Positions 45,407 to 57,711 of a stretch of DNA of 64,000 bases are shown here, in pieces. Within the stretch, counting starts at the first letter, position 1. Each line of letters starts with the position of its first letter. The notes under the pieces are model-generated. The model had not been told where the DNA came from. It saw only the letters and a list, made by a program, of their open reading frames with translations, and ran no database searches. The position numbers and the translations under genes are program-made. The DNA comes from Acephala macrosclerotiorum (lineage: Eukaryota; Ascomycota; Leotiomycetes; Helotiales; Mollisiaceae), in the NCBI GenBank assembly GCA_014904845.1, contig MU119321.1, forward strand, positions 62,001 to 126,000, written 5' to 3'.

Positions 45407-47720
45407 TCACAGATCTTTAGACAACCCCTTCGAGCCCAACTCTCCCTTGGCATGCTTCGTCGCCGTGCTCTTGTCAACCAAATTCAGTGGTCGATAAGCA
45501 GGATCCCACATCTGCTCCCGAATCCACTCCTCCAAATCCTCATCATTCGTCGGAATGCCCTCTTCAGTCGCAACCCCCTCCTCAATAGCTTGCTTGATCA
45601 CTGCTCTCGCGATATGAACACTGATTTCCCTAACATTTACAACATCTGGCAACAATCCTTTATCAGGATCTTTCAACGCTGGCGATTGCGCAGCGAGAGC
45701 TTTGACTGCTGCTACGAGCATTTTATCAGTCAAGAGTTTTGTCCGAGAGAGCACGCAACCGAGTCCGATGCCGGGGAAACAGGTGCTATTGTTGCATTCT
45801 GCGACCTCGTATTCTTTCCCGTCGTACTTCACGGGTGGGAAGGGAGAGCCTGTAGCGATCAAAGCCTTGCCTTTCGTCCATTCGTTGATGTCTTTTGGAT
45901 CTGCTTCGTGTAAACGAGTCGGGTTTGAGAGTGGGAAGATGATGGGTCGTTCGACGTGGGATGCCATTTCTTTGACGATTTCTTCTGTGAAGGCTTTGGG
46001 TCGTGTGGAGGTACCGATTAGGACGTGGGGTTTTACTTCCTTGATGACTGAAAGAAGATTAGAGTGCTCTTTTCCTTCCCACTGTGAGTCCTCTCTGGCG
46101 TAAGGTATTTGGGCATGAGTAAGTTTGTCGCCTTGGCTTTTGAGGAGAAGACCGGGCTTGTCGACACACCAGATTTGTTTGGCGGCGTCTTCTTTCGACT
46201 TTCCGGAATCGGCTGCGATGGCGTCTCGTACTTGATCTGCGATTCCTGTTCCTGCTGTTCCGGAACCGAAGACTACCATTCGCATGTCGGACAATTTGAG
46301 ATTGCAGACGTGGAGACCTGCCATCACTGCGGCAAGAGTGACACAGCCCGTTCCTTGGACATCATCGTTAAAGCAGGGGATTTCGGGGCGATAACGGTCT
46401 AGGATTCTCCGTGCTGTGGTAGTGTTAGAAGTTACACAATGTGTGGAGGGAGTGACTTGCCATTTGGAAGGCCGAAGTCCTCGAAATGGATGTATGCCTT
46501 GGGGTACAGCTTTCTCGCAGATTGAACGAAGGTGTCTATGAACTCGTCGTATTGCTTTCCACGAATTCTTGGCTTTCGGAGTCCAAGGTATAATTCATCA
46601 TTCAAGTGCTCTGGATTATCTGTACCACAATCTAGAACAACAGGAAGAGTTCGGTTGGGGTGGATACCAGCACACAAGGTGGTGAGGACCAACTTGGCCA
46701 CTGAAATCAGGATGCCTCCAACACCTTGGTCTCCGATGCCGAGGATCTCTTCTCCATCTATATATTGTCAGCGACGCGTAGTGCGAGAGGAAATTTAACT
46801 TGCCTGTCACAACAATGTAATCGATGTCCTCTGGAGACCCCCATTGTGCGAGATCATCATGGACGCGGCCAATATCGTTGATGTTCAGGAAGCAGCCCTC
46901 TGGTCTCCGGAAAAGACGGGAATAGTTTTGAATGGCGTCACCTTCAGTCGGAGTGTAGATGATAGAGAACATTTCTTTCAAGTGGTCTTGGATGAGCTAG
47001 TTTTTGTTAAGTAGACGTCATGGACAGTCATAAGATCAAACCGCAAGCGGGGCAACCAGATGAAATGCTGGTATGGCTAGACCGAGACATACTATTCAAA
47101 TGAGATGGAAGCTTTGATATCCTCTGAATCCGTTGGAAACGTTTCAAGCTCTTCAAGACACCTTAGGGAGCAGCACACGTGATGATCAGAGAGCAATCAT
47201 CACGTGTTAGTCTCCTCAACATGAGGATTCTAGGGTGATAGAGATAGCAGAAATGGCTCAAGAAGGTCACTTTACGAGTAGATGAAAGTGGAATGATGCT
47301 CACCCTGAAATACAACACTTGATTTTGCTCCGCCAAACTCGTCATGAAGGTATTCTTCGCCAAATCATCTTGCCGAGTCGAATACTGCTGATAAGCTCTT
47401 TTGACCTGCTGGTCGAGAGTGTGAACATCCTGTGGAAGCAATCCCGTCAATTTGAACTGCCTCCTTTCGCTTGCAGGAAACGCAGCTCCTTTGTTGAAGT
47501 ATGGAGCATTCAAAAGTGCTACTCCAGTCAAGGCACAGTCTTGCGGACCACTAGTACTGAGTGGGAGATGACCGAATTGAGGATGCTTCTCGTTGGGTTT
47601 GGTTTCTTTGTGAATTGATGACATCCGTCGTTGTGGTTTAGGGAAGTGAGCCATGGTGGAGGTGGTGGTGGTGGAGAAGAGTCGGGTGGGCGTGAGTGGA
47701 AGTCGTGCTCTTGAGAGCAT
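45407..47720 (-). CDS. NAD(P)-malic enzyme, mitochondrial
   Basis: Predicted 637 residues from four exons: 47720-47304, 46996-46804, 46757-46461 and 46413-45407, phases matching. The N-terminus MLSRARLPLTPTRLFSTTTT is a mitochondrial presequence. Malic enzyme blocks follow in order: ALTGVALLN, LIQDHLKEMFSIIYTPTEGDA, DGEEILGIGDQGVGGI, VVLDCGTDN, HFEDFGLPNARRIL, CFNDDVQGTGCVT, VFGSGTAGTGIA (nucleotide-binding fold), IFPLSNPT, AECNNSTCFPGIGLG. The enzyme decarboxylates malate to pyruvate with reduction of NAD(P)+; cofactor preference is not settled here. Introns 2 and 3 both start GCAAGT, fixed by strict conservation around the joints (VVT-D-GEE and LPN-A-RRIL). Intron 1 is long (307 nt). Confidence 0.96.
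46414..46460 (-). other. Second GC-AG intron in malic enzyme
   Basis: 47 nt, donor GCAAGT after AATG, acceptor ACCACAG. A GT donor four bases downstream would put the next exon out of frame, while the GC donor restores FEDFGLPNARRIL. Confidence 0.85.
46758..46803 (-). other. GC-AG intron in malic enzyme
   Basis: 46 nt, donor GCAAGT after ACAG, acceptor TATATAG. The conserved VVTDGEEILG can only be restored with this junction. Confidence 0.85.
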
Positions 47721-48693
47721 GAGATGAGAATTCAGAAGATCGAGTGAATGCTGGAGGATATATATCAAAAGCCAAGAAAGTTGTTCGATGCTGCAGTTGC
47801 CAGGTTTGAGCTACCCATGCCCTCTGATTAGTGTACTCGAGCCATCGCTGGTCTCCAGATGACGTTGCTTTTTCATGTGAAACGAAGAATGGCGAAGCTT
47901 GATTTGACCCACCATCTCGATAACCACCTGTTTGAAAGAATATCAAAGCCTTCATGATAAGCCATAGGTAATACGGGTTCTTCATGAGGAAGTTGATTTG
48001 GGCATCGGGCACGGTATGGATCGCCAAAGGCGTTGAATTGAGATGTGCTCACGTGATTCTCAGCTGAGCTGGATTGCTCCGGAGGATGTGAAGGGAAGTC
48101 CGAAGGGGAGGCTTGGATAGTTGTAAATTCGATGCTATTCAAAAAGGTAGTATTCTAATGTAGGTACGCTAGGAGCCACACTCCAGTAGATATCTCGTGA
48201 AGAGAAGGAGCATGGACTATGATGGTCCGGTTGGTCTTGCAACATGCCTCTATGAAGATAAAGCCTCGAAAGACGATATCTCGTTTCAATCTCCATCCGA
48301 CTTCAACACAAGACGCGAAGATGCCGAAAGGCCTTCCGAGGAAGGTCTCATATGGTGCCACGAAGGCTGAGTGACTGATCAAGGTGCTGCGGTTTTCACT
48401 GGTGGTAGAAATATGATACTTATCTTCGTATTTGTCGCTTTCAGCGTACGTAGAAGTGACCCAAATTCGAAATTCTTGGTGGCGGTCGAATATCAATTTT
48501 GCTCGAAAGAAGAGCCTCGAGTTCGAGAAATTTTCGAGACAAAATTGGTCCCAAATAAGGTTTCAGCGCTAGTCAGGTTAAGTCTAGCGTCCTCAGGAGT
48601 AGATCCTCCTCAAGCCTTCTCAATTTCTTCCTCTCGAAGATCATTAATATTTATCGACACTCGCTATCACAGCGCCCATCGCCCATCGTCAAA
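47721..48693. other. Divergent promoter region
   Basis: Between malic enzyme (minus) and the zinc-finger gene (plus). Minus ORFs at 47873-48142 and 48155-48496 show no domain or splice-joined partner and are left uncalled. Confidence 0.4.
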
Positions 48694-50295
48694 ATGGTCG
48701 GAAAGAAAAAGCGAAATCACCCAGATGTCGAGGAACTCCTCGCTCGTCCTTGGTGCTACTACTGTATGTTTGTCAATGTCTCTCCCATCGCGAAATGCTA
48801 ACGTGTCGCAGGTGAGCGTGATTTCGATGACCTTAAAATTCTCATCTCCCATCAAAAGGCTAAGCACTTCAAATGCGAAAGATGCGGTCGCAGGCTGAAC
48901 ACTGCAGGAGGTATGTCGTCTTCCTTTTCTTGTGCTGTCCATGACTGACTCGGCGCAGGACTCTCCGTCCATATGAATCAAGTCCACAAAGAGACCTTAA
49001 CGAGCGTCGACAATTCCCTACCCAATAGACAAGGACTTGAAGTGGAGATATTTGGTATGGAAGGTATCCCGGAAGATGTTGCCCAAGCACATAATCAGCG
49101 CATCATCACAGGTTTCTACCAGCAAGAAGCAGAGCGCCAACGTGCAACCGGCAATCCTGGACCTGGTGGCCAAGTCGGCGGACAGTCGAAGAAGCCCAAA
49201 TTCGAATCACCAGCAGAGTTGAAGAAGCGTTTAGCGGAGCACAAAGCACGAAAAGCAGAACAAGCCGCAGCAGGTGGTAGCAGTGGCGACAATACACCTG
49301 GAGGTCAACATAGCCCCCTCGGACAGAGTCCAGCTTCATTTGTGAGTGTTCCCTACTCTATGACCGTCTACCAACAGCTAATAGATTGGCAGAATGCTTC
49401 GCCTTATCCTCCTCCACAAAATGGCTACGGCGCACAGCCAGATGCTTCCGCTGGTTATGGCTCATTCTCTCAAGGACAGTACCAGCAACCGTATCAACCT
49501 CCCTTCTCCGGCCCGCCAGGCTCATCGTTCCCTCCTCCACAATTCCCACCGGGACAGTCGTTTCCACCTAGCGGTTTTCAACAAGGTTTCCAACAGGGTC
49601 AATTTAGAGCTGGCTCGCCAGGTGGCTTTAATAGTTATCAAGGACCACCTTCGCATACTCCTCCGCAACACGGCGGACTTCCAAATCGTCCGCCAAGTCT
49701 GCCAGCAGCGCCTGGACTACCCCAGCGACCTTCGTTCGGTACTCCAGCAGTCGCACCACATCAAATGCAACAAATGCACCAAGGTCCCCCACAAGGCGGA
49801 TGGCAGGGCAATGGATGGAATGGACAAAATCAGAATTCAGCTATGTCATCAGCTTATCCTCCTCATACCCAAGGTTATGGAGATTACTCGACTAACGCCT
49901 CTTCGGTGGATGACCTGGTTTCAGGTGCTGCCAGAGAGGCTGATGACATTGACGAGATTATCAGGATGGCTGAGGCAGGTATCAAACCTCCGAAGAAAGG
50001 AGAGCCTACGCCAGCCCCTGCGCATGCAACCGAAGCAAGCGCTACACCTACCCCTGCCCCGGATGCAGTAAAGGCCGAGGTCGAAAAGATCGAGACACCT
50101 GAGAAGTCCGAAGAGGCAGAGAAGAAAACGAAGAAGGAGAAAGCGACTAAGATGATATATTCCGACACCGAATTTAGTCCAGAAGAGAGAATGGCCAAAA
50201 TGCCAAGGTACGCATTTGTCCCAGATGGAAAGACTGAAACAGCACTCGTCGATACGGCTACATTACCAGGTGTTGCCGGTACAGTCGATGCATAA
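48694..50295 (+). CDS. BuGZ/ZNF207-like double C2H2 zinc-finger protein
   Basis: Predicted 501 residues from three exons (48694-48763, 48812-48910, 48959-50295), both introns 48 nt, phases matching. Two tightly spaced C2H2 fingers, each C-x2-C-x12-H-x4-H, occupy residues 20-68 (CYYC...HQKAKH and CERC...HMNQVH). The text [25 protein letters not shown], followed by [12 protein letters not shown], matches the BuGZ/ZNF207 and plant SUF4 family. In animals BuGZ binds microtubules and the checkpoint protein Bub3 through a GLEBS motif. Here the rest is Pro/Gly/Gln-rich and disordered, then an Ala/Pro/Glu/Lys-rich region and a conserved-looking end ([23 protein letters not shown]). I see no clear GLEBS, so a spindle role is not established. 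A GTGAGT at 49342 could start a 36-nt in-frame intron, but that is too short to trust. Confidence 0.9.
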
Positions 50296-51400
50296 AGAGT
50301 TTGGAGTTCCGGGTCTTCGGCAGGTCTATCGACTTTCATTCATCTCTTTTCTTGGACCGCTTTCGATCACGTACATATTCACCCCTATTCAGCGACTTCA
50401 TCGCGACATAAAAGCAACTAGCCAAAGCACAGAAAACGGGAGATTGAGTGGTGGAAGAGCAGCTAAGTCGGCAAGACCCCGCTTAGATTCAGTGTTGTTC
50501 AGCGTTACTTAGGGCGTTTTTGCATCCTGCATCTGGTAAGTCAGCAGACGAGGAGGAATTAATGCTTTGGGAGGATTTTGGACAGTTGCACATGGAAAGA
50601 TGAGATGGGATGTGCAGCCTTTGTAAGTACCAGAAGGTTGGCCATCTCCACATTGTGTACCTCCCGAATCAAGACCCTTTTCATATTTGCTTTCACCCTG
50701 ATTGAATCTCGCTTCCACTCCTTCGGATCTCCATCATCTCCTGGATAAATCAACATGTCTCGGATCTCGCTCGACTTGTGCATTCTTCTCCACGACATCA
50801 AGTTCCAACAGCGGTTGCAAGTTGGTTTGGTTCCAACCTTGTCGCACGTGAATTTATATCCTTCCATTTAGGCAACAGTTTCGAAACCCTCAATTGGTGC
50901 AATTATTACTACTGACTCTTTAGTTCCTGAACGGCATCACGAGCTGCAGAAAGCATAGTCAAGTTATACTTCGGCGACGCAACGTTGTGTTCAGGCTAAA
51001 TGCATTCAGTCGAAGCCTACCCCGCAAAATAATTTTGCCGACTCCGCAATCATCCCTCCTCTAAGATCCTTGGATTGAACCATTTCCAACAACTGGTAAT
51101 TACGCAGATTGATGAAATACAAGGTACGGCTCGCTTTTACATGAGAGTTTCTGTTGTCTCGTATGTCTGTATCCGTTGAACCGGTCGATCATCAGCCTCT
51201 CAGCGAACAGAATCGGGATAGGAACCGTTCCACGGTCATCAGGCACCCCGCAATTGTACGTTCGCAATAGGTAAGGATAGTTCGTTCTTTTCATTTTATC
51301 CAGCTTGGCCGTAGCGGGTCTATTTGTATCTTCATAATGGAATGCTTTCGCATGTTTTGTTTCTTCGCCCCTCTCGTCAGCTGTCACGCGTGAAGTCACG
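50296..51400. other. Convergent/intergenic region
   Basis: Holds the 3' UTR of the zinc-finger gene and the GH115 promoter. The only ORF worth noting is the minus-strand one listed separately at 50559-50867. Confidence 0.35.
50559..50867 (-). CDS. Doubtful small Cys-containing ORF
   Basis: 102 codons from a true ATG (MEGYKFTCDKVGTKPTCNRC...). Its second half has better text in another frame (QCGDGQPSGTYKGCTSHLIFPC, within 50718-50509), so a short intron or frameshift would be needed to make one Cys-rich protein. No signal peptide is visible. It may be spurious. Confidence 0.2.
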   Translation of the reverse strand: MEGYKFTCDKVGTKPTCNRCWNLMSWRRMHKSSEIRDMLIYPGDDGDPKEWKRDSIRVKANMKRVLIREVHNVEMANLLVLTKAAHPISSFHVQLSKILPKH

Positions 51401-54400
51401 ATGAGGATGATTTCTCTTCTCCTCGCCGTCTTGGCGTTCTGCTCGAGTGTGAGAGCACTGGGCCAGAATGCGACTGTCACTACGACTTCAGCTCCAGGTC
51501 TGCTCATGCTAGCTGGCCAAGGTCAGGATGGACAGATTCTGTTGAGTGCGAATGATTGGTTTGGTGTCCTTCGTGCTGCGGAGGATCTAGCAGGAGATTT
51601 TGGGAAGGTCACAGGGAAGAACCTCACGCTGGGGAACTGGCAAAGTGCAACAACAAAACGGGATCTGAACGCAAGGGGGTCAACGTGGTCTTCTCCTCCA
51701 GAAGCTCATGGAAGTCATCCCGGTGGAAGCTGGGTTGAGGGCAAGGGACCGAAAAGCTCAGGTCATAATGTGACAAAGAGTCAAGGCAGTAGCACAACTG
51801 CTTATTACGTCTTTAATCCCGTGACGAATAACATCAACGTGAGTTCAATCCTTCCCATTTCCCATAGAAGCTCACAATCCCCAGTACACAGTCGGCCCAG
51901 CCCAAAACTTCACAGGCCCAACTCTCATGGCACCATCCGAATCCAAAGCCATCAAAACCGTCATCATCGCGGGCACAATCGGCAAATCCGACATCATCAC
52001 CTCCATAATTTCCTCCGGAAAGCTAAACGCCTCCTCCATCACCGGAAAATGGGAATCCTTCATCTCCCAAGTAGTTGAGTCCCCCATCCCTGGAGTCGAT
52101 AAAGCCATGGTCGTCGCAGGTTCTGATATGCGAGGTACTATTTTTGGATTGTATGATATCAGTGAGCAGATTGGTGTTAGTCCTTGGTATTGGTGGGCGG
52201 ATGTGCCACCGAAGACGAGTGAGGCGGTTTATGCGAATGGGGTGGTGAAAGTGCAGAAGAACCCAAGTGTGAAGTATAGGGGGATTTTCATTAATGATGA
52301 GCAGCCGGCGTTGACGAATTGGATTAAGTGAGTTACCTTCACTGTGGATGAATGGGAGGAAGGGGCGATTGCTAACGTTTTGGGACAGTTCAAATTATGC
52401 TCCGGGCAAATATGGAGCGGGGTATAATCACTATTTCTACCCTCGGGTGTTTGAGCTCCTGCTTAGATTGAGAGCGAATTATTTCTGGCCGGCGATGTGG
52501 GGGAGTATGTTTAATGTTGATGATACTGCGAATCAGCCGCTTGCTGATGCTTATGGGATTGTCATGGGAACGAGCCATACTGGTAAGCTCTTCCCCGTCC
52601 CTATGTTCTTGAAAATTGAGATTAATGATGGTGGTGAAGAACCAATGATGCGCGCAACAAACGAATGGAGCACCTTCGGCACCCAATACGGCGGCAACGG
52701 CCAATGGGCATTCAACTCCAACAATGCCTCCATAATCCCCTTTTTCCGCTACGGTGCTCAACGAGCTCAAGCCTATGCAGCTTCCAGTCTTTTCACCATG
52801 GCCATGCGTGGAAGCGGTGATACCTCTATCGGTCTTTCCGATGAACAAGCTATCATTGTTCTAGAAAATGTGACTAAAGCTCAGAGGACGATTTTGACGG
52901 AAGTGTTTAATGGGACAAGTGTTAGTGATATTCCTCAGATGTGGTGTTTGTATAAGGAGGTGCAGGGGTATTATGAGAATGGGGGTTTGACGGTGCCGGA
53001 TGATGTTACGTTGCTTTGGACGGATGATAATTGGGGGAATATTAGGAGGTTGCCGGTGGGTAATGAGACGGCGAGGAGTGGTGGTGCGGGCGTTTACTAT
53101 CATGTCGATTATGTTGGAGATCCAAGAGATTACAAGTGGATCAACACCATCCAGCTCTCCAAGACAGTTGAGCAGGTGAGTAAAACATTATCCTTTAAAC
53201 GAGCAGCTGCTGATTATGCAGATGCAACTCGCTTCAGCACGCCAAGCAAACCAGATCTGGATCCTCAACGTTGGTGATCTCAAACCTCTCGAGATCCCCA
53301 TCAACCACTTCATGGACCTTGCCTACGATACTGCAACATGGGGCTATGACAGTGTCCCAAACTGGTTGAACCTTTGGGCTACTCGAGAATTCGACGCCGA
53401 ACATGCATCAGCTATCGTCTCCGTGCTAGATCGTTATGGAATGTATGCTGCCAGACGGAAGTACGAGCTCCTTGATCCCAGCTTCTACAGCGTCATCAAC
53501 TACAATGAAGCAGATGCCATCTTGGCTCAATGGAAGCAGCTCGCTTCTGATGCACAAGATGTGTATAATGATCTGGATGAGGCGTACCAAGCTGCTTTCT
53601 ACGAGATGATTCTACAACCTGTTCTTGGTGGCCAGGTGATTCAGCAAATCTACATCGGGGCAGCGAAGAATTCTTTGTACGTGGAGCAGAAGAGAAGCAG
53701 TGCTAATGGGATGGCAATGGATGTTCTGGAGTGGTTCAAGGAGGATCATACTTTGACCAAACGGTATCACGATTTGTTGGACGGGAAGTGGAATCATATC
53801 CTTGATCGTAAGTACATTTCTATCTAGAGATGTTCGCAGCTGACTTGGTAGAAACTCATCTCGGATACCAAAACTACTGGCAACAGCCTATGCGAAATAC
53901 CGCACCCCCTCTGGCCTTCGTCCAGAACTTGGAGACATCTCTCGCAGGCAACATCGGCATCGGAGTCGAAGCCTCAAACGCAACAGTGCCAGGAGACGAT
54001 TTCTACCATGCCAATTCAGGCAACAGCCTTACTCTCCCTCCCATGGACCCCTACGGTCCCAAGACCCGCTGGATCGACGTATTCTCTCGAGGTCTCGCTG
54101 GTTGCCAATGGACCCTTTCATCTGGAGCAGCCTACGTCCTCGTTAACCCCTCAACCGGGTTCACAGGCGGCGACAACGGCACTGACACCCGTGCCTACGT
54201 CTCGATTGATTGGAGCAAAGCACCAGCTGCACCAAATACCACCATGGTGACGATCAACATAACTTCCTCCTGCGGCTCAGCTTGGGGCAACTATCCCAAT
54301 CCCACAGTCGTGGTACCTGTCAGCAATCTCGCTGTACCAGCGAATTTCTCAGGTTTCGTTGAGTCCGACGAACACATCTCCATCGAAGCCGGACACACTT

Positions 54401-54975
54401 CTCGCAACACAGCTGTGAATGGAGTCTCGTACATGACTCTGCCATCTTACGGCCGCACACTTTCAGGCGTGACTCTAACGCCCGTCACTGCCCCAAGTCA
54501 GCCAGTAGGCACCGGACCAGTGCTAGAGTATGATCTATACACCTTTTCGAATGTGTCCAATGCGAATGTCACGCTCCTTCTTTCACCCTCCCTCAACCAG
54601 CAAGGCTCCGCCCATCCCCTAAAATACGGCATCGCCTTCGACGCCGAGACTCCCCAAATCATCCAACCGATCGGGAACTGGACTGGAGGGAACATGCCTG
54701 CAGGCTGGGGCGGAGCCGTCTCAGACGCTGTCTGGGGTTTAACAGCGTCCGGAAAGACAACGACGACGATGCACAACTTGACGAAGACGGGAATGCATAC
54801 GTTGAAGATTTGGGCGATCGAACCAGGGTTGGTGGTTCAGAAGATCATTATTGATCTGGGAGGAGTGAGATACAGTTACCTGGGACCTCCGGAGAGTTTC
54901 AGGGCGGGTGTTGATCAGACGGGCGAGTATGATGGGACGAATTTTGCTGGGGTAGCAGTTAGTAATGTTATTTGA
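51401..54975 (+). CDS. Secreted xylan alpha-1,2-glucuronidase, GH115
   Basis: Predicted 1125 residues from five exons: 51401-51838, 51885-52327, 52389-53175, 53222-53807 and 53852-54975; all introns are 44-61 nt with GTGAGT or GTAAGT donors and matching phases. A signal peptide (MISLLLAVLAFCSSVRA) precedes the GH115 N-domain. The catalytic region carries DMRGTIFGLYDISEQIGVSPWYWWADVPP, KYRGIFINDEQPALTNWI, NYAPGKYGAGYNHYFYPRVFE, ANYFWPAMWG and VTLLWTDDNWGNIRRLP, all hallmarks of the family. An extra C-terminal all-beta domain gives the usual length of about 1000 residues or more. The enzyme removes (4-O-methyl)glucuronic acid side chains from xylan by inversion. It acts outside the cell and complements xylanases. 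The gene is intact. Confidence 0.96.
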
Positions 54976-55949
54976 GAGTTGGAAGTTGAGCTGTCAAATA
55001 AAATAGAGGTAATGTAGTATTTATGTTTGGGGAAGGAAGTCTCCTTGTGAAGTCTATGTGACCTGCGGCTGCCTAAAGGATCCGGAACACAGCACCTGGA
55101 CTGATTCGTTTACAACAACCTGAAGGTTCACCGCTATTCTGTTCAATGCCACCCCTTGACTATATCGGGGCATCAGGTGTCTGCTTCGCCCCAGTGGGCA
55201 TTGTCTTCTCCAAGGTGCCAGCAAAAAGGTTGACATCCCAAGTCCCATTTGTCGTCAGGAGTTATGGCAGACGTACTGTAGCAGCAACCCTCGAGATTCG
55301 TGGACAAGCTGGTGGTTGACAACTGACCCGCATACTCTTGCAACGAGGTTGGTGTCTAGATTCCGTCCAATTGACATCGGACGTGCCAACATTGCAGACA
55401 AATTAAGAGCAGCCCAGAGAGGAAGAGCGCGAGTTTGGTGCATGAAGCAGTCACGAGCGTGTCAACTTTGCGGTAGCCGAGAAGTCATCCATCATGGATC
55501 GGACTCCCAATATGTACGCTCCGACTCATCAAAACCATCTCTCTTGGCACTACCACAAGGACATCTTCGCTACACAGTCATGGCTGACTCTGTTATCATC
55601 GATCAAGGATACGTAAATAATCGTCTCACTTCGCCAACTGGAATAACAGGATGGGAGGTCCAGAACAGATTCTTCGTCCCTGCAGAAATCCTTCAACTCT
55701 GCCCGGATACTTTAGACAAGCCGACGACATCGTATAATTCATGATCTATACTTCAACCGAGGGTAACTCCCTAGCAGCTGCTCCAAGTCCGAAATTTCAG
55801 AATTTGCTAACCGATGCAGAACCCACACAACCGATCATCAATCAGCGACGAGTGGCAAATATCGCAAGTACTATTGCTCTCGAAGCTAGAAATACATGTC
55901 TTGACACATGTATATCGACACACTAACGTTGTCATATTTCTGAACCGCT
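54976..55949. other. Spacer; possible degraded N-terminal part of the HET relic
   Basis: An ORF at 55316-55744 (143 codons) has no recognised domain but lies in the right orientation ahead of the HET remnant. It could be that gene's N-terminal region or unrelated. Confidence 0.3.
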
Positions 55950-57345
55950 ACTACCTACCAGGGTCCTTGACGTACGAGAGTTCTGGAATGATTCAGAACT
56001 ATGCATCCAGTTGCATGTCAGTGACGATGGTGAGTGCGCCCATTATGCAGCTTGAGCTATTGCTGGGGAGGACCTCAGACCATCACAGCAACAAAACTTA
56101 CCCTGCATTCTCACACTGAATCCATACCTCTTCAAGCTTGTTCACAGTCGATCAAAGATGCTGTAGCAGTTGCTCGGGGCTTGCATATTCAATATCTTTG
56201 GGTCGATGCTTTGTGCATCATCCAAGATGCGACCTCAGACAAGCTTTATGAAATCGAAAGGATGGGCAGAATCTACAAGAATGCCCCAGTCACAATTTCG
56301 GCAGCCAATTCTCCAAGCGCCACCTATGGGTTCCTTCGGCACTCGGCGGGGCCACTCTCGTGGCGAGGCTGGGCTTTCAAGGAACAAGTCCTGTCCGAGC
56401 GCATGCTCCAGTACGGCCCGAAGGGAGTGACATGGCATTGCTTGGACACTGACAGGACTGCCAATTTTTGCATAACTTTGTTAGCTACAAGCCTCGATCC
56501 AAAGCTTCACGGCCGGCCATCCTCAGACGATCTGCCATCACCAAAAGAAAAATTGGCTTTCAACTGTGGACTGAAATTATTGAAGACTATAGTCATCGAT
56601 TTCTGGCAGACCGAAGAGGTCGACTGTTTGCAATTGCTGGTGTAGCTTCCGAACTTTATGACCAGTCGGGAGACACATATCTTGCGGGTTTATGGGAGGG
56701 GGGTATTAGGTTGGAGGCAGAACGAGGACAGTGCTTCTTCTAAGCGCCCGTTTTCTAGGCTCTGCAGCGCACCATCATGGTCGTGGGCATCGGTTGATGG
56801 AGGTGTCAAGTTCGGCGGTCGCTACAGAGTTTCCCTGCCTGTGTGCGACACTTGCTGTAACACCTGACGCCGAATTTCGAAGCGTCAAACACATCAGCTC
56901 ACCATTCGGAGACGTCAAGCTGGGTCAGCTCACCCTTTCGGTGAAGATCGTGAAAGGTCATCACCCTCTAGCTCTTCGAAACAGTTTCGTCGAACAAGTT
57001 AGCGAGGAACTTGGCATCATTCATGAGAATGCTTTCATTGGTACCTCAAAGTCACGACAGCCAGATATACTCGCAGTCACCCTCAGCCAGAACTCCAAGG
57101 CTGGCGCAATGTAGTTCGGCGTCGACTCAAGATGAGTCGTGAATAGCAAACCCTCCGGACTACCAACAGTGTGGTACTTACTTCTCGGCTACTGTTACAA
57201 TCAGTCTCTTGTTGGCCACATCCTCAATACTTGTGGGGAGCCACGTTTTCGAAGGATTGGGTACTCCAAGTCCCGCGATCCGCACCAACCTCCTGCTCGA
57301 TTCAATACCTATTTTTCAACACTTGAAAAGAACAATATCATCTGA
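55950..57345 (+). pseudogene. HET-domain protein pseudogene
   Basis: Typical HET text survives in pieces across three frames: LPTRVLDVREFWNDSELCIQLH...HYAA, then LSYCWGGPQTI, LWVDALCIIQD, YKNAPVTISAANS, then WRGWAFKEQVLSERMLQYGP, GVASELYDQSGDTYLAGLW, APSWSWASVDG, and YLLLGYCYNQ...FRRIGYSK at the end. Between HYAA and LSYCWGG one T is missing (GCAGCTTGAGC, near 56058). The segment between GFLRHSAG and PLSWRGW is far too short, indicating an internal deletion, and another frame change follows GDTYLAGLW. No single transcript could give a full protein. Its closest functional counterpart in this window is the HET gene at 1.3-3.1 kb, but the two are not obviously recent copies. Confidence 0.8.
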
Positions 57346-57711
57346 TACGGTGTAAACTGAGAAGGCTGAGTTTGTCAAATTCTTAGCTATGCCATCGCTC
57401 TTCGTCAGAATATCAAGATGTCTCCGTTGGAGCTGTTCACTCTGTCGGGATTTTCACTTCCTGAATCAGGCATCTGGTTGGTGATTGAAACATCTCATAT
57501 ATTATTCAAAGTTCAAAGGCTCAAAAAATATTCAGAGTCTAGCGTGCAATCATTAAGCTCTGGGGTCGCTATATCTTCGGCAAACGTCCCAGAAGCCCTG
57601 GGTTGATACTATGAATGGGAAAGACACCACGCAGTTTCATCAAACGTCAACCCGAAACTAATACAGGCTGGCGTTCAAGATCGTCAAACTCCGCAGACAG
57701 AAGAACCAAAA

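Noticed and set aside
47873..48496. Two minus ORFs upstream of malic enzyme
   Set aside because: No recognised domain or in-phase junction, and they sit where the divergent promoters should be.
49342..49384. Possible third intron in the BuGZ-like gene
   Set aside because: The good TAG acceptor gives 43 nt and throws the Pro/Gln-rich region out of frame; the in-frame CAG version is only 36 nt.
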